DNA from: Leishmania donovani
Taxonomy: Eukaryota; Euglenozoa; Kinetoplastea; Trypanosomatida; Trypanosomatidae
Reading direction: 5' to 3'
Length of the DNA stretch: 64,000 nt
NCBI RefSeq assembly: GCF_000227135.1
Contig: NC_018228.1
Span: 96,970-160,969 of the forward strand
The notes beneath the pieces are model-generated. The model ran no database searches. It saw nothing but the letters and a program-made list of their open reading frames with translations, and was not told where the DNA came from. Made by a program: the position numbers and the translations under genes. The number at the start of each line of letters is the position of its first letter. The first letter of the stretch is position 1. Shown here piece by piece: positions 1 to 10,108 of the stretch.

Positions 1-2
1 GC

Positions 3-566
3 TGCATCATCGACGACGTCGACGCCGCTGTCGACGCGCAGCGCCCGTACGCCCAGCCAACAAAGCAGCTGCTCGCGAACCTGGCGGAGATGATCAAGAA
101 CTGCGAAGCGGACATCGCCAGCTCCAACCAGGCGCAGAGCCCGCAGGAGATCTTGGCAATCCTGCGGCGTGGTCAGCAGCAGCAGCAGCAGCACGGCCAA
201 AGCCAGAGCAGCAGCATCAGCGGCAGTAATGGCAAGGACGTGAGCGGCGGCGGCGACGACGACGCGGGCAACGACGATCGCCGCAATGGCAACAGCTGTG
301 GTGGCGGCGGCGGCCACAAGGACGCCAGCTTATCAAGGGCCGGCAGCTTGATGTCTGCACCGGCAGTGGAGGCGAGCATCGCCGCAGACGCGATGGCGGG
401 CCCAGATGGCGCCTCCGTCGATCTGGTGTACAGCTACGAGGAGTTACCGCACAGCTACGACTTCTTTGGGCCGTTTGTGTGGGCGACGTTGTTGAGCGCT
501 GGCCAGCTACCCGGTGGGGCGCTGTGGTGTCGCCGCAGCAACGAGCTCCCGCTGTTTCCGCATTGA
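3..566 (+). CDS. Hypothetical protein, 5' end outside window
   Basis: The reading frame is open from the first complete codon (base 3) to the TGA at 564-566, so the gene begins left of the window and only about the last 187 residues are seen. An internal Met at 90 is probably not the start because the codons before it stay open and look coding. The visible part has a helical beginning, then a low-complexity Q/H/S/G/D/N-rich stretch including a run of Gln coded by CAG repeats, and a more ordered hydrophobic and aromatic C-terminus. No domain is recognised and no function is proposed. Such single-residue runs are common in Leishmania proteins. Confidence 0.6.
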   Translation, partial: CIIDDVDAAVDAQRPYAQPTKQLLANLAEMIKNCEADIASSNQAQSPQEILAILRRGQQQQQQHGQSQSSSISGSNGKDVSGGGDDDAGNDDRRNGNSCGGGGGHKDASLSRAGSLMSAPAVEASIAADAMAGPDGASVDLVYSYEELPHSYDFFGPFVWATLLSAGQLPGGALWCRRSNELPLFPH

Positions 567-627
567 TGCGGGGAAGTGGTCTATGGTGGTGAGTAGTGCA
601 GTACCCGATCATCCAGCCCACGGCACA

Positions 628-683
<56 letters not shown>

Positions 684-1424
684 GAAGACCGCGGCGAGAC
701 GGCCCTCCTCCGCTTAGTTCCTGCCACGCCTCTCCAGCGTTCGCCCCACCCCCTTCTCTACGTCGGTGCTGAAGAGGGGGGAGCACGGAAGGTGCGCGGC
801 GCGCCTGCAAGAATCCGGACAGCATAGAGAAAGTGAGGCGAAAGCCGCATCGCACGCGCACGATGCCACTCCCGCGATGGATATTGGGCTCATCCCTGTG
901 TGTGCGAGAGTGCGTGGAAGTTTGCGCATCTGGATGGCAGGGCGTGTTCGCGTGCGCGCCGGGTGACGAAAGGCGGGTACGGCGCGGGGCGGGGCGAGGG
1001 GGAGTTCTGGATCGGAGGCACTGCGGGCGGCGTGCGCGGCGCCTCGTCCCTGTATTGCTTTTGTTTTGTATTTTTGCTCATCGTCCAAACAGCAGCACCA
1101 AGACAGCGGAGCAGACCGGGAACGAGGGAGGGAGGGAGGGAGGGGAACGATCTGGAACTCCACGAGAACGCATGCGTGCACGCACACACACCCGCAGGCA
1201 CGTGTGTAGAGAGATACAGATGGTTCCGCGTCTCCATCTCGGTCTATCATGGAGCGCGTGCGTGCGTGCGCGTGTGTGTGCCCACCCCCTCATGAGCTCC
1301 GCCGTGTGCATGCTTCATCAACAGCAACAGCAAGGCGGTGCCGTCTTGCTAGACGGACGGTACATGTGCGCTGCCGCCTCCACATCTCTCTAATCCATCT
1401 CTTCCTATTCTGTACCTCGCATCG
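567..1424. other. Intergenic spacer, no gene seen
   Basis: This spacer holds the 3' UTR of the truncated first gene and the upstream region of the coiled-coil gene. It contains a long GT microsatellite (635-682), short G-rich blocks (GGGA repeats near 1126-1144) and a pyrimidine-rich end. ORFs here are low-complexity (runs of VCVC or HTHT) and are repeat artefacts. Confidence 0.6.
635..682. repeat. GT dinucleotide microsatellite
   Basis: About 24 uninterrupted GT units in the 3' flank of the first gene. Similar GT/CA runs occur in nearly every spacer of the window, as is usual in Leishmania intergenic DNA. Its length is probably polymorphic. Confidence 0.95.
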
Positions 1425-1430
1425 ATGCAG
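1381..1430 (+). promoter_or_regulatory. Candidate trans-splice acceptor overlapping the upstream ATG
   Basis: A CT-rich stretch (about 1381-1420) is followed by its first AG at 1429-1430, two bases after the ATG at 1425. If the spliced leader joins here, that ATG is removed and translation would start at the in-frame ATG 1476 or 1701. This is inferred from the usual polypyrimidine-AG pattern only. Confidence 0.35.
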
Positions 1431-3938
1431 ACAGACAGACCCCAACGCATACGCGCACGTGCACGTAGGGCCCCGATGCAGCGTCCACCACGACCACAGC
1501 CAACGCGGCTGTCACCGTACTTCTTCCAGCAAGTTGTCTCTCACGTCCCACACGCCGCAGCCCGTGCGGGAGATGACGCAGAAGCCGGAGTGAGCGACGG
1601 CCTTCAACAGCAGGGCAGCGGCCCGCTGCACTCAGAAGCCGCGGCAGCAGAGCCCGCTACCACCGTTGCGTGCTCGCCATCCGTATCGCCGCTGCCTTCG
1701 ATGACCGCATCCGGAGCCAACGCTGGCGTGCTCGACCTCGACGCTGACGCACTTGCGGCGGTCACCGCCCGCGCCGACGCGGGTGCGCCGGTGCGCGTGA
1801 CGAGCGACGCGGCGACAGACGCGATAATGTGGCAGTACTTCACTCCTGCTTCGTTCCGGCAGAGCTTCGAGGCGTTTGTAAGGGCGGAGAGCGCGCAGAC
1901 GGAGTCGCTACGCCGCGCGGTGGAGGCGGCTTGGCGTGATGTGGAGCAGATCCAGCAACGCAATGCAGTACGTCGCGCCACCTTGAGAGACATCACTGCG
2001 GACCCCGGCGCGGCATGGCGGAAGGAGGTGCGGGAAAAGGTCTATTGGCAGGCAACGGACATTGTGCAGCGCTACGGATTTGATGTGGTCATGGATGATG
2101 ATGGCAAGGCTGGGGGAGGTGAGGCCGAGCAGGCGGGCAGGGAGCGCATAACGCTTGACTTCTCCGTTGCCCGCGACCGTGTCCGTGCAGATCGCGGCGG
2201 CAGCAGTAGCAGCGGCGACGACGACGACGATGACATCGAGGACGCCGTCAGTGGGCTCATGCCGTCCCCCCAGCCAGAGCGGGAGCACCGGCCGATGGCA
2301 GCACGTCTGGGCACGCAAACAGCGGCCGCCGATCCGCTCATGAGCAAGCCGCAGGCAAAGGCGAAGGACAACCTATTCAATCCCTGCGCCTGCGCGCACT
2401 TCCTGCGTCGCATCTTCGCACCGCTGCAGAAGATGCGGGACTCGTTGCCCAAGTGGACCACGCTGCTGTTGCAGGACGTCCACGATGTCCAGAAGGCCGC
2501 GTTGCCAAGCCTCGAGAAGCGCGTCCAAGATTCGGTGCTCTTCAAGGTGCCACTGCATCGGCCCTTCCTCAATGCACGGGCGGCACTGCAGTCGTGCGTG
2601 CAGCAGAGGCGTGTCGCGCCGGATGCGGAGGTGGCGCAGGTGCCGGTGTATCGGCAGCTGGAGCAGCATGGAAAGCTGTGGATCGATTTTGTGCAGGCAC
2701 ACGAGTCGGCGGCTGCGGCGGTGGCCGCAGCGGCAGAGACGGAGAGGTTGACCCGCGTGGAGGGCCTGGTGTCAACGGCGGACTCCTCCGAGGACGAGAT
2801 CGCCGACCTGGCGCAGCGGTGGGCCACCGCCGAAGCGCTTTGGACGCTGCTCCTCGACGAGCTGGACACCTGCAAGTGCTTCTTCGCCGACGCCATTCAT
2901 CGCCGCAGCGCCGTCCACGATGGTGTCACCGCGGAGATGGAGTCGCTGCAGCAGTCGGTGCATAGCCACCGCCGCCACTGCGACGCGACGGTGGCCGCCT
3001 TGAAGTCCGACGCGGAGGCGTGCGCGGAGCTGCTGAGCCGCAATAGGCAGCGTATTGTGACGGCGGTGGAGGAGATGGAGAAGACGTTCATCTCAGAGCG
3101 GGATCGACTGCAGCAGTCCATCGCACAGGGCAAGGCACTCTTGACGCGGCTGGAGGGGCAGCAGGAGAAGAGTGCGCGCCGCGTACGGGAGGCGTTGAAG
3201 GTATTCTTCACGGAGCAGCTCCAGTATGAAGAGGCTTCGCAGGCGCTGCTGCAGGACCATCTCAGCTTGACGCACCTGGAGGCGAGCCACGGGGAGCTGC
3301 GCCAGGCTGTCCAGCTGGGTTACGAAGGGGCGCTGGATAGCAGGAAGAACGCCTCGGCGCTTTTGCAGCTGCTGGCCGACGGCGACACGGCGGTGCGACA
3401 GCTCTTCGATGCCTGCGAGGCGCACTGCCGTCGCATCGAAACAGAGAATCACTTTATTCAGTGCCGCCTGGTGGATCAGTGCACGCTGGCGCTGCAGCAG
3501 CGATGCCGCTGCGTGCATGCGATGGCGGCGCTGTACGAGCAGCGCTACGCCGCTCTCGAGGCCCGCTCAGGCGACTCTTGGCAGCGGCAGTTCCTGCTCT
3601 CTGGCGAACGCGACTGGGCTGTGGCGAATCTCAGTGACGTGCGCGCGGAGCTCGTGCAGCTGGAGCAAGACTGGCGCCAGGTGTGCGCTCTGCGCGAGGA
3701 GCTGGAGCTGGAGCCCGCCCAGCTCAATGCGCACGTGCTCACGCCCGAGTGGCAGCGACTCCTGTCGACACTGCGCAACCTCGACGCCCCTCCCTCGCTG
3801 CAGCGACGGCTGCCGACACTGCGGGCCCATGCCGCGGAGATGGTGCGACCGGCGGCGGGCTGTGGCCAGCAGGCGGTGCGTCACCTCCTCCGCGATGCGG
3901 CGGCGGCGGCACAGGCGTCGGTGCTACCCGCGCCGTAA
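1425..3938 (+). CDS. Hypothetical coiled-coil protein
   Basis: An 837-codon ORF ending TAA at 3936-3938. Residues 1-110 are Arg/Pro/Ala-rich and look disordered. A short acidic Ser/Asp run lies near residue 270. From about residue 300 to 800 the protein is rich in Glu, Gln, Leu, Arg and Ala with heptad-like spacing, typical of long coiled coils, with regularly spaced Trp and Cys. No catalytic motif or membrane segment is seen. The start is uncertain: ATG 1425 may lie upstream of the splice acceptor, so ATG 1476 (residue 18) or ATG 1701 (residue 93) are alternatives; the conserved-looking part begins after 1701. A structural or cytoskeletal role is possible but unproven. Confidence 0.8.
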   Translation: MQTDRPQRIRARARRAPMQRPPRPQPTRLSPYFFQQVVSHVPHAAARAGDDAEAGVSDGLQQQGSGPLHSEAAAAEPATTVACSPSVSPLPSMTASGANAGVLDLDADALAAVTARADAGAPVRVTSDAATDAIMWQYFTPASFRQSFEAFVRAESAQTESLRRAVEAAWRDVEQIQQRNAVRRATLRDITADPGAAWRKEVREKVYWQATDIVQRYGFDVVMDDDGKAGGGEAEQAGRERITLDFSVARDRVRADRGGSSSSGDDDDDDIEDAVSGLMPSPQPEREHRPMAARLGTQTAAADPLMSKPQAKAKDNLFNPCACAHFLRRIFAPLQKMRDSLPKWTTLLLQDVHDVQKAALPSLEKRVQDSVLFKVPLHRPFLNARAALQSCVQQRRVAPDAEVAQVPVYRQLEQHGKLWIDFVQAHESAAAAVAAAAETERLTRVEGLVSTADSSEDEIADLAQRWATAEALWTLLLDELDTCKCFFADAIHRRSAVHDGVTAEMESLQQSVHSHRRHCDATVAALKSDAEACAELLSRNRQRIVTAVEEMEKTFISERDRLQQSIAQGKALLTRLEGQQEKSARRVREALKVFFTEQLQYEEASQALLQDHLSLTHLEASHGELRQAVQLGYEGALDSRKNASALLQLLADGDTAVRQLFDACEAHCRRIETENHFIQCRLVDQCTLALQQRCRCVHAMAALYEQRYAALEARSGDSWQRQFLLSGERDWAVANLSDVRAELVQLEQDWRQVCALREELELEPAQLNAHVLTPEWQRLLSTLRNLDAPPSLQRRLPTLRAHAAEMVRPAAGCGQQAVRHLLRDAAAAAQASVLPAP

Positions 3939-4594
3939 CCATGCTCAAGGCCATGCAGGGGATAGGAACCTGGCAGCGGTGAGGAGAGCGGAAAGCGCAC
4001 TCCACCGAAAACCCCCTCCGTGACGGCCCGGACGCTGGTCTCTCTCTCTGTCGCGCGCTCATGGTGTGTGGGCCACCGTGTATACGAGGGCGTGACTCTG
4101 TGTGTGTGTGTGTGTATGCGCGTGTACGTGTCTTGCGTCTCCCGTCTGTATAGGATGTGTTGGGGTGGGGCAGCTCGCGCTAGCTGATGTACACTACGCC
4201 CCCCTCCCCCCATCCCTCATCCCCGGGAAGAGGAGAGACCAGCTTGTGCGTCAGAGGCGCGGTGCTTCGAGGGTCATGCAAGCTCTCCCTCGCGCGTCCG
4301 CGTCGTTCTCCTCCCCTTCGTTGCGCTGATGCTCTGTGGAGCGAAACGTGTATGTATACGTAGCCACCGCCGCCTCGACACAACCACGCTGGCTTGCAAG
4401 TCTGACCGACACCCCCCTCTCCCCTTTCCCCCCTTCCACGCCACCCAACCGCCGCCGCTTGAAGCCGTTCGAGGGCAAGAACGAGGAATGCGCGCAAGCT
4501 CGAGAACGCAAGAAGGAGTGGGGCGGGGCGGACCCAAGAGGCAGTGGTGCATCGCTGAGTGGATTGGGAGAGGGCTGTGGTGCAGCGATAATTC
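3939..4594. other. Intergenic spacer, no gene seen
   Basis: It contains a short GT repeat near 4099-4114 and a strong CT-rich tract at about 4411-4460 followed by AG at 4463-4464. An ATG at 4488 opens an out-of-frame upstream ORF that runs across the start of the next gene. Confidence 0.6.
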
Positions 4595-6508
4595 ATGCAG
4601 CAGCTGCTGCATCAGCGACGCGCTCAGCAGGCGCAGACCCGACACACAAACAGCAGCAACAACAACGAAAGTGTGCCCGCTCCTTCCACAGCTGTAATGA
4701 TGATGGCAGCTGCCCTTTGCCCACTTTCTCCTCCCTCGTGCGCCTCTCTCCCCTCCGACGCCGCCTCAGTGCGCACACACGTCGCAACCGCCCTCGATGA
4801 GATGAAGCTCCCGCTGACGCTGCATCCTGCGAACCATCTCGCTGTCCAGTGCCTGCTCCTCCACGCCGCGCTCAGCTCAGACAGCGTCGGCGGCTTCACC
4901 ATGGACTACGCCCAGCACGAGCAGTACAACACGGCCGCCAGTATCGCACGACTGCGCACGCGCTACAACTGGGAAGGGCAGCACGGCCGGCTTCATACGG
5001 TACGGTTGTCGCCCTGCTGGCAGGGACTACTGCGCCCACCGGCAGCGGCTGCTGCCGCCTCCGTGACCAGCAGCAGCGCTGCACAGTCGACGACGGTAGC
5101 GGCAACGACAGGGGTCCCGGCCAGTTGTGTTGACGCGCCGTCTTGGTTGGTGCCTCCGTCGTCGGCGCTCGAAACAACGCAGCAGCAGACAGCAGATGCT
5201 AATCGCGCGCTGGCCTTTGCAGCTCCCGCCCGACTCATCGCGCTTTACGCCCCTCCCGTCCTCCTTCGCGGGCTGCAACGGCGCATCCACGACATGGTCA
5301 GCTACGACGCCGCAGTGCACCACGCATCGCTGCTGATGCAACTACTCGCTCCATACGGCATCCACGTCGCCTTGACCGGCGCCACGCGGCGCGGCTGCCC
5401 GTTCTCCCTCCAAGCGGAGTATCTTCTTTGCCTCACAGAGGCGGCGACGTGCGAGGTGGAGGCGGTGCACCCAGACGACGCTGGCAGGGTGGAGGAGAGC
5501 GACAGGGGCGCAGTCGAGCATGTCATCAACGACCACGGCGACGACGCCAGCGGCAGCGGTGCGTCCGCAGTGAGCACGGCGGCCACTGCCGTTACCGATC
5601 CTCCGACGCGCGAGGCACGGCGCTCCAAGGTGCGGGCGGAGAGGGCGACGAAGCAGCAGCGGCGCGCAAGGGCGGCGATTCAGCGTGATGCACTGATGTT
5701 GCGTCCGCCATCATTACCGTCTGCGTCGTCGCTGGCGGCCGCAGCCAGCGTTTCCAGGGAAGAGGATGGCGGCGCATCAGCGGTCGCCGGCGGGGGCGCC
5801 GGGCACCGTCACCAGGCATGCATTCGCGGGCGTCTCGGGGGATCGCTGCGACGGCGCGACTGCGACCGGCGCAGTGCCTTCTCATCGGCCGACGACGTAA
5901 GCCCGCAGGTTTCATACCGTGTGCGACGCGCGCTCGAGAGCCTCGTCCGGTGCGGCTACATCGTGTCCGCCGCCCAGCCGTTCCCGCCATCGCAGTCGCG
6001 TCTCGAGGCACGCAAGGCGATGTACTTGACAGCGCGCTATGACCCGCACTTGCCAACGCAGGTGCCACCACGGGCATGCACCGACCCTGCCGTGCTCCGG
6101 CGCCTGCAGCTGCACCGGCTCGTTCTACGCCTTTGCCCGTGGCATGCGTTTGCCGCGCGGCAGCTGTTCCTAACGGGTCCAGAGGATTTCACCACCCACG
6201 TGACGCTGCAGGCACTCGGTCACGGCGTCGACGTGAACATGAACGGCGCCTTCATTCTGGGGAAAGCCTGCGCGGCGAGCGGTGAGGGCGGAGTGGGCAA
6301 CACAACCTCCGCCATCGCCGCTAAGGCTGCGAGCGAGGCTCAAGGTGGCTCCTTGCCACCAGTGCACCACAAGGGGCAGACGCGGCGCCGCTGCGACCTT
6401 GTCGAGCAGCTGATCCTGCAAGATGAGGAGGACCTTGTATCACTGGCGGGGCTGCCGCGTGTTGACCCGATGCTGCGTGGTCTCTACTGCCAGAAAAATC
6501 ACCTGTGA
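4595..6508 (+). CDS. Hypothetical protein
   Basis: The longest ORF has 637 codons and ends TGA at 6506-6508. The first 34 residues are Gln/Asn/Ser-rich. A short pyrimidine tract with AG at 4690-4691 lies just before three consecutive in-frame ATGs (4697, 4700, 4703), so a 603-residue form starting at 4697 is a good alternative and would avoid an upstream out-of-frame ATG at 4488. The middle has a basic stretch near residues 345-365 and an Ala/Ser/Gly-rich disordered part; the N-terminal third and residues 440-560 look folded. No known domain, transmembrane helix or active-site motif is recognised. Confidence 0.75.
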   Translation: MQQLLHQRRAQQAQTRHTNSSNNNESVPAPSTAVMMMAAALCPLSPPSCASLPSDAASVRTHVATALDEMKLPLTLHPANHLAVQCLLLHAALSSDSVGGFTMDYAQHEQYNTAASIARLRTRYNWEGQHGRLHTVRLSPCWQGLLRPPAAAAAASVTSSSAAQSTTVAATTGVPASCVDAPSWLVPPSSALETTQQQTADANRALAFAAPARLIALYAPPVLLRGLQRRIHDMVSYDAAVHHASLLMQLLAPYGIHVALTGATRRGCPFSLQAEYLLCLTEAATCEVEAVHPDDAGRVEESDRGAVEHVINDHGDDASGSGASAVSTAATAVTDPPTREARRSKVRAERATKQQRRARAAIQRDALMLRPPSLPSASSLAAAASVSREEDGGASAVAGGGAGHRHQACIRGRLGGSLRRRDCDRRSAFSSADDVSPQVSYRVRRALESLVRCGYIVSAAQPFPPSQSRLEARKAMYLTARYDPHLPTQVPPRACTDPAVLRRLQLHRLVLRLCPWHAFAARQLFLTGPEDFTTHVTLQALGHGVDVNMNGAFILGKACAASGEGGVGNTTSAIAAKAASEAQGGSLPPVHHKGQTRRRCDLVEQLILQDEEDLVSLAGLPRVDPMLRGLYCQKNHL

Positions 6509-7142
6509 GGTCGTCTGAGAAAGGAGGGCGGGAAGTGGGCACACGGGTGGATGCAGTAAGGCGGCTAAAATATATTCACGCATCCCATGCCATCACCTCC
6601 TCGTTTGGCCTGCGTCGACTCGACGCTGCATGACGGCCGCTGCTACTTCAGCTGCTCTTTTTAGTTTTCTTGCATTATGCTTGGTTTGCGGTCGCTTTCT
6701 CCCGCGTCCATTTCGTGCGCCGGCTTCCGCCGTTCTACCAGCCATCCGCACCGAGCCTCCACCACCGTGACAGGTACACGCACGCGCGCACACGTAGATG
6801 CGCATCGGAAGGGAGATGGCGGCGACGCGGAGCGCGGTGACCGCGCCCTGGACGAGTGGGATATGCATGTGCTCGCCATCTACCCGTACTCTTCGCTGAA
6901 TAGGCTGGAAACGATGTCACGGTGCAATAGCCCGTGCACGGGGCGCACACTGCCACACACGCGCGAGCTTCTCGCTCTGCAGCGCAACCCCCCCCCCCAC
7001 TCATCCTCCCCTTCTTTCCTCTCTGTCGCTCTCGCGCACTACGACACTCCATCGGTGCACTCGTTGATGCCACACCACTTGCACCACACACACACACACA
7101 CACGCAAACTGAAAGCTCATACACGCACCCAAGTAGGACACC
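6509..7142. other. Intergenic spacer upstream of eS7 array
   Basis: It holds the 3' UTR of the preceding gene and the 5' flank of the first eS7 gene, with a C run near 6989-6998, a CT-rich tract around 7005-7035 and CA repeats near 7087-7101. The last bases before the ATG (GTAGGACACC) are shared with the second eS7 gene. Confidence 0.6.
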
Positions 7143-7782
7143 ATGCAGCCTTACCTCCGCAAGCTCCGTAAGCTGAAGCGCGGCAAGCCCAGCGACCTCG
7201 AGGAGAGCGTCGCGAAGGCGCTGTTCGAGCTCGAGACGTCGCACAAGACCCTACGTCAGGAGCTGCCGCGCTTCCACGTCAACACCGTGCGCGAGGTCAA
7301 GGTGCCGCGCTCGAAGAAGACGGTGCTGGTCGTCTTCTACCCCCTGCGCTTCCTGATGCTGGTGCGCAAGGTCCAGCGTGCGCTCACCTCTGAGCTGGAG
7401 AAGCGCCACCCGGGCTACCTGGTGATGCTGGTTGCNNNNNNNNNNNNNNNNNNNNNNNNNNNNNNNNNNNNNNNNNNNNNNNNNNNNNNNNNNNNNNNNN
7501 NNNNNNNNNNNNNNNNNNNNNNNNNNNNNNNNNNNNNNNNNNNNNNNNNNNNNNNNNNNNNNNNNNNNNNNNNNNNNNNNNNNNNNNNNNNNNNNNNNNN
7601 NNNNNNNNNNNNNNNNNNNNNNNGGGAGCAAGCTGATGAAGGTGTTCCTGGACGCCCGCGACCGCAAGCGCGTCGAGTCCCGCCTTCGCGCTGTGGCGTA
7701 CGTGTACAAGCAGCTGACGCACCGCCGCGTGTCGTTCGGCTTCATGTGGAACCCGAAGCTGCAGCAGGTGTCGACCCGGTAG
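7143..7782 (+). CDS. RPS7: 40S ribosomal protein eS7, copy 1 (interrupted by gap)
   Basis: The first 293 bases and the last 160 bases match the intact copy at 8960-9562, including the start MQPYLRKLRK and the end LQQVSTR. The 188 N at 7436-7623 hide the middle. By alignment to the intact copy only 151 bases should be missing (equivalent to 9253-9403), so the gap is 37 bases too long and shifts the frame. The gene is therefore probably intact in reality. eS7 is a structural protein of the small ribosomal subunit involved in 40S assembly. The spacing to copy 2 and a shared 3' flank indicate a tandem duplication. Confidence 0.9.
7436..7623. other. Assembly gap (188 N) inside eS7 copy 1
   Basis: Unknown bases. 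Alignment of both flanks to the intact eS7 gene predicts 151 missing bases, so the N length is an estimate and not real. Confidence 0.95.
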
Positions 7783-8959
7783 GCGGTGGCAGAGGAAGCG
7801 AGCGTGTGCGTGTGCACGGGTGCGCGAGTTGTTTTGCCTTCCTTCTGCCCCGTTCTCTGGCTCGTCAACATGCCGATCACCTGCCGCCAGCCCGCGGCAC
7901 CCTTCACTGCCGGCGGCTGCATGAGCACGTGCTTTTTGTTTTCGGCGAGGAGTGCGAGCAGCGCATCCGTCGTGTCTGCTCCGTCCCTCATCGCCTTCGC
8001 GCCTTTCTCTCTTTCCGCCCTTTCGTGGTGCCACCTGCCCGCTTGCGCGTGCACGCATACCCGTGACACGCCGGCGTGTCTGTGTGTGTGTGTGTGTGTG
8101 AGGCCTGGGGAGGGGCAGGGACGGAGACGACAGCGAGGGAGGCAGAGAGAAAGGCGTGTGGTGGGATGAAGATGATGATAATGGGGGGAGGAGGAAGCAG
8201 ACGGGTGCTGCACACCCCCACACGCACACGCACACACGCACGCTCGCATCTTTTCGTTTTGTTTCTGTGACGTTTTACTTTCATCATTTTCACGCAACCA
8301 CGCAACAACAGCAGCAGCCATGCGGGGGAGGAGGCGACGACGAGCGCTGGGGATGGCCAGAGTGCTCGGGTGCGCACGTGCCTGTGCGCCTCTGTGCCTC
8401 TTCGTCAGCGCGGTCGAGGAAGTGTCGCGGGGTGGATGGACACCGTCTCTTCAGTGAGCAGCGAGAACACTAAAAAGTGGGGGGCAGGGGTGAACCAAGC
8501 GAAGCGTGTGCGTGTGTGTAGCTGCCGAATCCGGCGGAGGGTCACGGCGCGCCGCTTTTCTACTCGACCACCCTCCGTCTGCAGCTGCCACCAATATACA
8601 CACGGACGGTCGCCCTCGCTGCTGTTCTGACGCGAGGATGCTTCTCCACGAGGACATGTTGGCGTTATCATCAGCGCCTCTCGCGCTCCGCCCACTATCG
8701 TCTCCCTACTCTCTCTCTCCATGGATTCTCTGGTGACCGTCCACGCACATAATCGCACGCGCACGCGCCTGCCTATGCGCACATACAAACACACACGCAT
8801 CGGCCCACACGCCACCATGTGGGTGCTATCGCCGACGCACTTCTCCCTCCTCCCTCTCTCTCCCTCTAACGCTGCTCACCGACGCCATGTGCGCCGCCTC
8901 GATCGCCCATGTCGACCACAACGAAAAACAAAGTCTCACCTGACTGAGAGTAGGACACC
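7783..8959. other. Spacer between eS7 copies 1 and 2
   Basis: About 1.2 kb without a convincing gene. Its first 141 bases (7783-7923) are identical by eye to 9563-9703 after copy 2. It carries a short GT run (8080-8101), CA repeats and a CT-rich tract near 8840-8870 that may direct trans-splicing of copy 2. Confidence 0.7.
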
Positions 8960-9562
8960 ATGCAGCCTTACCTCCGCAAGCTCCGTAAGCTGAAGCGCGG
9001 CAAGCCCAGCGACCTCGAGGAGAGCGTCGCGAAGGCGCTGTTCGAGCTCGAGACGTCGCACAAGACCCTACGTCAGGAGCTGCCGCGCTTCCACGTCAAC
9101 ACCGTGCGCGAGGTCAAGGTGCCGCGCTCGAAGAAGACGGTGCTGGTCGTCTTCTACCCCCTGCGCTTCCTGATGCTGGTGCGCAAGGTCCAGCGTGCGC
9201 TCACCTCTGAGCTGGAGAAGCGCCACCCGGGCTACCTGGTGATGCTGGTTGCGCAGCGCAAGATCACGAAGCGCCCGACGGACGTGTACAAGCTGCAGAA
9301 GGTGCAGCGCTCGAAGACGAGCACGGCGGTGTTCGAGAATATTCTGAACGACATGATCTACCCGAGCGACGTGGTGGGCCGCCGCTGGCGCTGCCGCACG
9401 GACGGGAGCAAGCTGATGAAGGTGTTCCTGGACGCCCGCGACCGCAAGCGCGTCGAGTCCCGCCTTCGCGCTGTGGCGTACGTGTACAAGCAGCTGACGC
9501 ACCGCCGCGTGTCGTTCGGCTTCATGTGGAACCCGAAGCTGCAGCAGGTGTCGACCCGGTAG
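8960..9562 (+). CDS. RPS7: 40S ribosomal protein eS7, copy 2 (complete)
   Basis: A complete 200-codon ORF ending TAG. The basic sequence fits the eS7 family and its usual length near 190-200 residues, with segments such as RFHVNTVREVKVPRSKK, VFENILNDMIYPSDVVG and DARDRKRVESRL. It is a structural protein of the small ribosomal subunit. The ATG sits in the context GACACCATGC, identical to copy 1. Coding sequence and proximal 3' UTR are identical to copy 1 where both are readable, which suggests recent duplication or gene conversion. Confidence 0.97.
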   Translation: MQPYLRKLRKLKRGKPSDLEESVAKALFELETSHKTLRQELPRFHVNTVREVKVPRSKKTVLVVFYPLRFLMLVRKVQRALTSELEKRHPGYLVMLVAQRKITKRPTDVYKLQKVQRSKTSTAVFENILNDMIYPSDVVGRRWRCRTDGSKLMKVFLDARDRKRVESRLRAVAYVYKQLTHRRVSFGFMWNPKLQQVSTR

Positions 9563-9703
9563 GCGGTGGCAGAGGAAGCGAGCGTGTGCGTGTGCACGGG
9601 TGCGCGAGTTGTTTTGCCTTCCTTCTGCCCCGTTCTCTGGCTCGTCAACATGCCGATCACCTGCCGCCAGCCCGCGGCACCCTTCACTGCCGGCGGCTGC
9701 ATG

Positions 9704-9802
9704 NNNNNNNNNNNNNNNNNNNNNNNNNNNNNNNNNNNNNNNNNNNNNNNNNNNNNNNNNNNNNNNNNNNNNNNNNNNNNNNNNNNNNNNNNNNNNNNNN
9801 NN
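9704..9802. other. Assembly gap (99 N) between eS7 copies 2 and 3
   Basis: A fixed-size placeholder. If copies repeat regularly it should hide roughly 1 kb of spacer plus the first 99 codons of copy 3. Confidence 0.9.
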
Positions 9803-10108
9803 CGCAAGATCACGAAGCGCCCGACGGACGTGTACAAGCTGCAGAAGGTGCAGCGCTCGAAGACGAGCACGGCGGTGTTCGAGAATATTCTGAACGACAT
9901 GATCTACCCGAGCGACGTGGTGGGCCGCCGCTGGCGCTGCCGCACGGACGGGAGCAAGCTGATGAAGGTGTTCCTGGACGCCCGCGACCGCAAGCGCGTC
10001 GAGTCCCGCCTTCGCGCTGTGGCGTACGTGTACAAGCAGCTGACGCACCGCCGCGTGTCGTTCGGCTTCATGTGGAACCCGAAGCTGCAGCAGGTGTCGA
10101 CCCGGTAG
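9803..10108 (+). CDS. RPS7: 40S ribosomal protein eS7, copy 3 (3' part after gap)
   Basis: Begins right after the N run at codon 100 of the family sequence (RKITKRPTDVYK) and runs in frame to the same C-terminus and TAG. It is identical by eye to the same part of copy 2. The 5' half is lost in the gap, so truncation is an assembly effect and not evidence of a pseudogene. Its 3' UTR differs from that of copies 1 and 2 beyond about 34 bases, so its mRNA may be regulated separately. Confidence 0.85.
   Translation, partial: RKITKRPTDVYKLQKVQRSKTSTAVFENILNDMIYPSDVVGRRWRCRTDGSKLMKVFLDARDRKRVESRLRAVAYVYKQLTHRRVSFGFMWNPKLQQVSTR

Noticed and set aside
7251..8321. Long minus-strand frames across the eS7 genes
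   Set aside because: They pass through N runs and CA repeats and are shadows of eS7; no independent support.
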